Source: JACPDH01 sp051305935 (lineage in GTDB: Bacteria; Acidobacteriota; Thermoanaerobaculia; Gp7-AA8). Taken from it: a DNA stretch of 5,953 nucleotides. A model generated the notes under the pieces. It worked only from the letters and a program-made list of their open reading frames with translations, made no database searches and was not told the origin of the DNA. The stretch is taken from the NCBI GenBank assembly GCA_051305935.1, contig JBPPMG010000015.1, positions 1 through 5,953 on the forward strand, written 5' to 3'. The position numbers and the translations under genes are program-made. This document shows, piece after piece, positions 5,638-5,953 of the stretch (position 1 is its first letter; every line of letters starts with the position of its first letter).

Positions 5638-5930
5638 GCGCAGGCACTCCTGCCTGCGCGTCGCCGAAGGCGACCTCTGGGTTCAGGATCGGTGCCTCGA
5701 CAGTGCGGCGCTTCGCGCCGCCTGGAGATTGGTCGTTTTCGCAGGAGCTGGAAGCGGCGCGTAGCGCCGAAACATCAGTAGCCCCCGGCTTCAGCCGGGG
5801 GTCAGGGGCACGAGGCTCGCGTTTCGCGCCGCTTCAGCGGCGCAACAAAGCGGCGCGTACCCGGCGAGCGATTGAACGCCGCGACCATCCCATGATTCCT
5901 TGCGCGCCTTGTGCCGCCGCTGAAGCGGCG
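5638..5930. repeat. Cluster of short GC-rich perfect hairpins (REP/BIME-like), no gene
   Basis: The 360 bases after the small gene contain at least seven perfect stem-loops. They are GCGCAGGCA/TGCCTGCGC (5638-5659), GTCGCC/GGCGAC (5660-5674), GCGGCGC/GCGCCGC (5705-5721), CGGCGC/GCGCCG (5755-5769), CCCCCGGCT/AGCCGGGGG (5782-5801), GCGCCGCT/AGCGGCGC (5826-5843) and CGCCGCT/AGCGGCG (5915-5930). Three share a GCT-TC-AGC or GCT-GA-AGC apex, i.e. the same motif in both orientations. None has a T-run, so these are not individual intrinsic terminators. This is the layout of dispersed palindromic repeats between genes. An open frame across 5703-5933 is composed of these repeats and is not accepted as a gene. 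Confidence 0.8.
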
Positions 5931-5953
5931 TGAAAAACTGGCGGGCTCACGAC

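Noticed and set aside
5638..5930. Possible CRISPR array
   Set aside because: The stems differ in sequence and spacing, there is no constant repeat of 23-45 bases and no spacer series.
5703..5933. Open frame of 76 residues over the right-hand repeat region
   Set aside because: It is a translation of successive palindromic repeats and has no convincing ribosome site.

Overview
The window reads as a piece of a high-GC bacterial chromosome with strongly G/C-biased third codon positions. An acyl-CoA dehydrogenase next to a cytochrome P450, a single-chain aconitase-type enzyme, and many GC-rich palindromic intergenic repeats fit soil or sediment lineages such as Binatota, Myxococcota, Acidobacteriota or Eisenbacteria. 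The sequence alone does not decide the phylum, and no rRNA or tRNA gene is present to help.

Layout, left to right. Positions 1-226 (minus) hold the N-terminal part of a cytochrome P450 that runs off the left edge. Positions 304-1452 (minus) encode a complete acyl-CoA dehydrogenase. Positions 1453-1676 are an intergenic region with a probable promoter for the dehydrogenase and a short heptanucleotide tandem repeat. Positions 1677-3653 (minus) encode an aconitase/isopropylmalate-dehydratase family hydro-lyase whose swivel domain lies before the catalytic Fe-S domain. Positions 3654-3925 contain a 142-bp imperfect palindrome. Positions 3926-4423 (minus) are ruvC, and 4506-5258 (minus) are yebC/TACO1. 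The two are separated by 82 bp with two perfect small hairpins. A divergent 73-residue hypothetical gene lies at 5372-5593 (plus). Positions 5594-5953 carry no credible gene but a dense cluster of GC-rich hairpins.

Functionally there are three blocks. yebC-ruvC is a classic conserved bacterial pair (translation factor or regulator plus Holliday-junction resolvase), but ruvA and ruvB do not follow. The aconitase-like enzyme stands between two repeat elements and is probably its own transcription unit. The acyl-CoA dehydrogenase and P450 look like one operon for fatty-acid or other acyl/hydrophobic substrate oxidation. No clear defence system, mobile-element gene or CRISPR array is visible. The most unusual material is non-coding: the long palindrome, the hairpin cluster, and a dyad next to the ribosome binding site of the small orphan gene.
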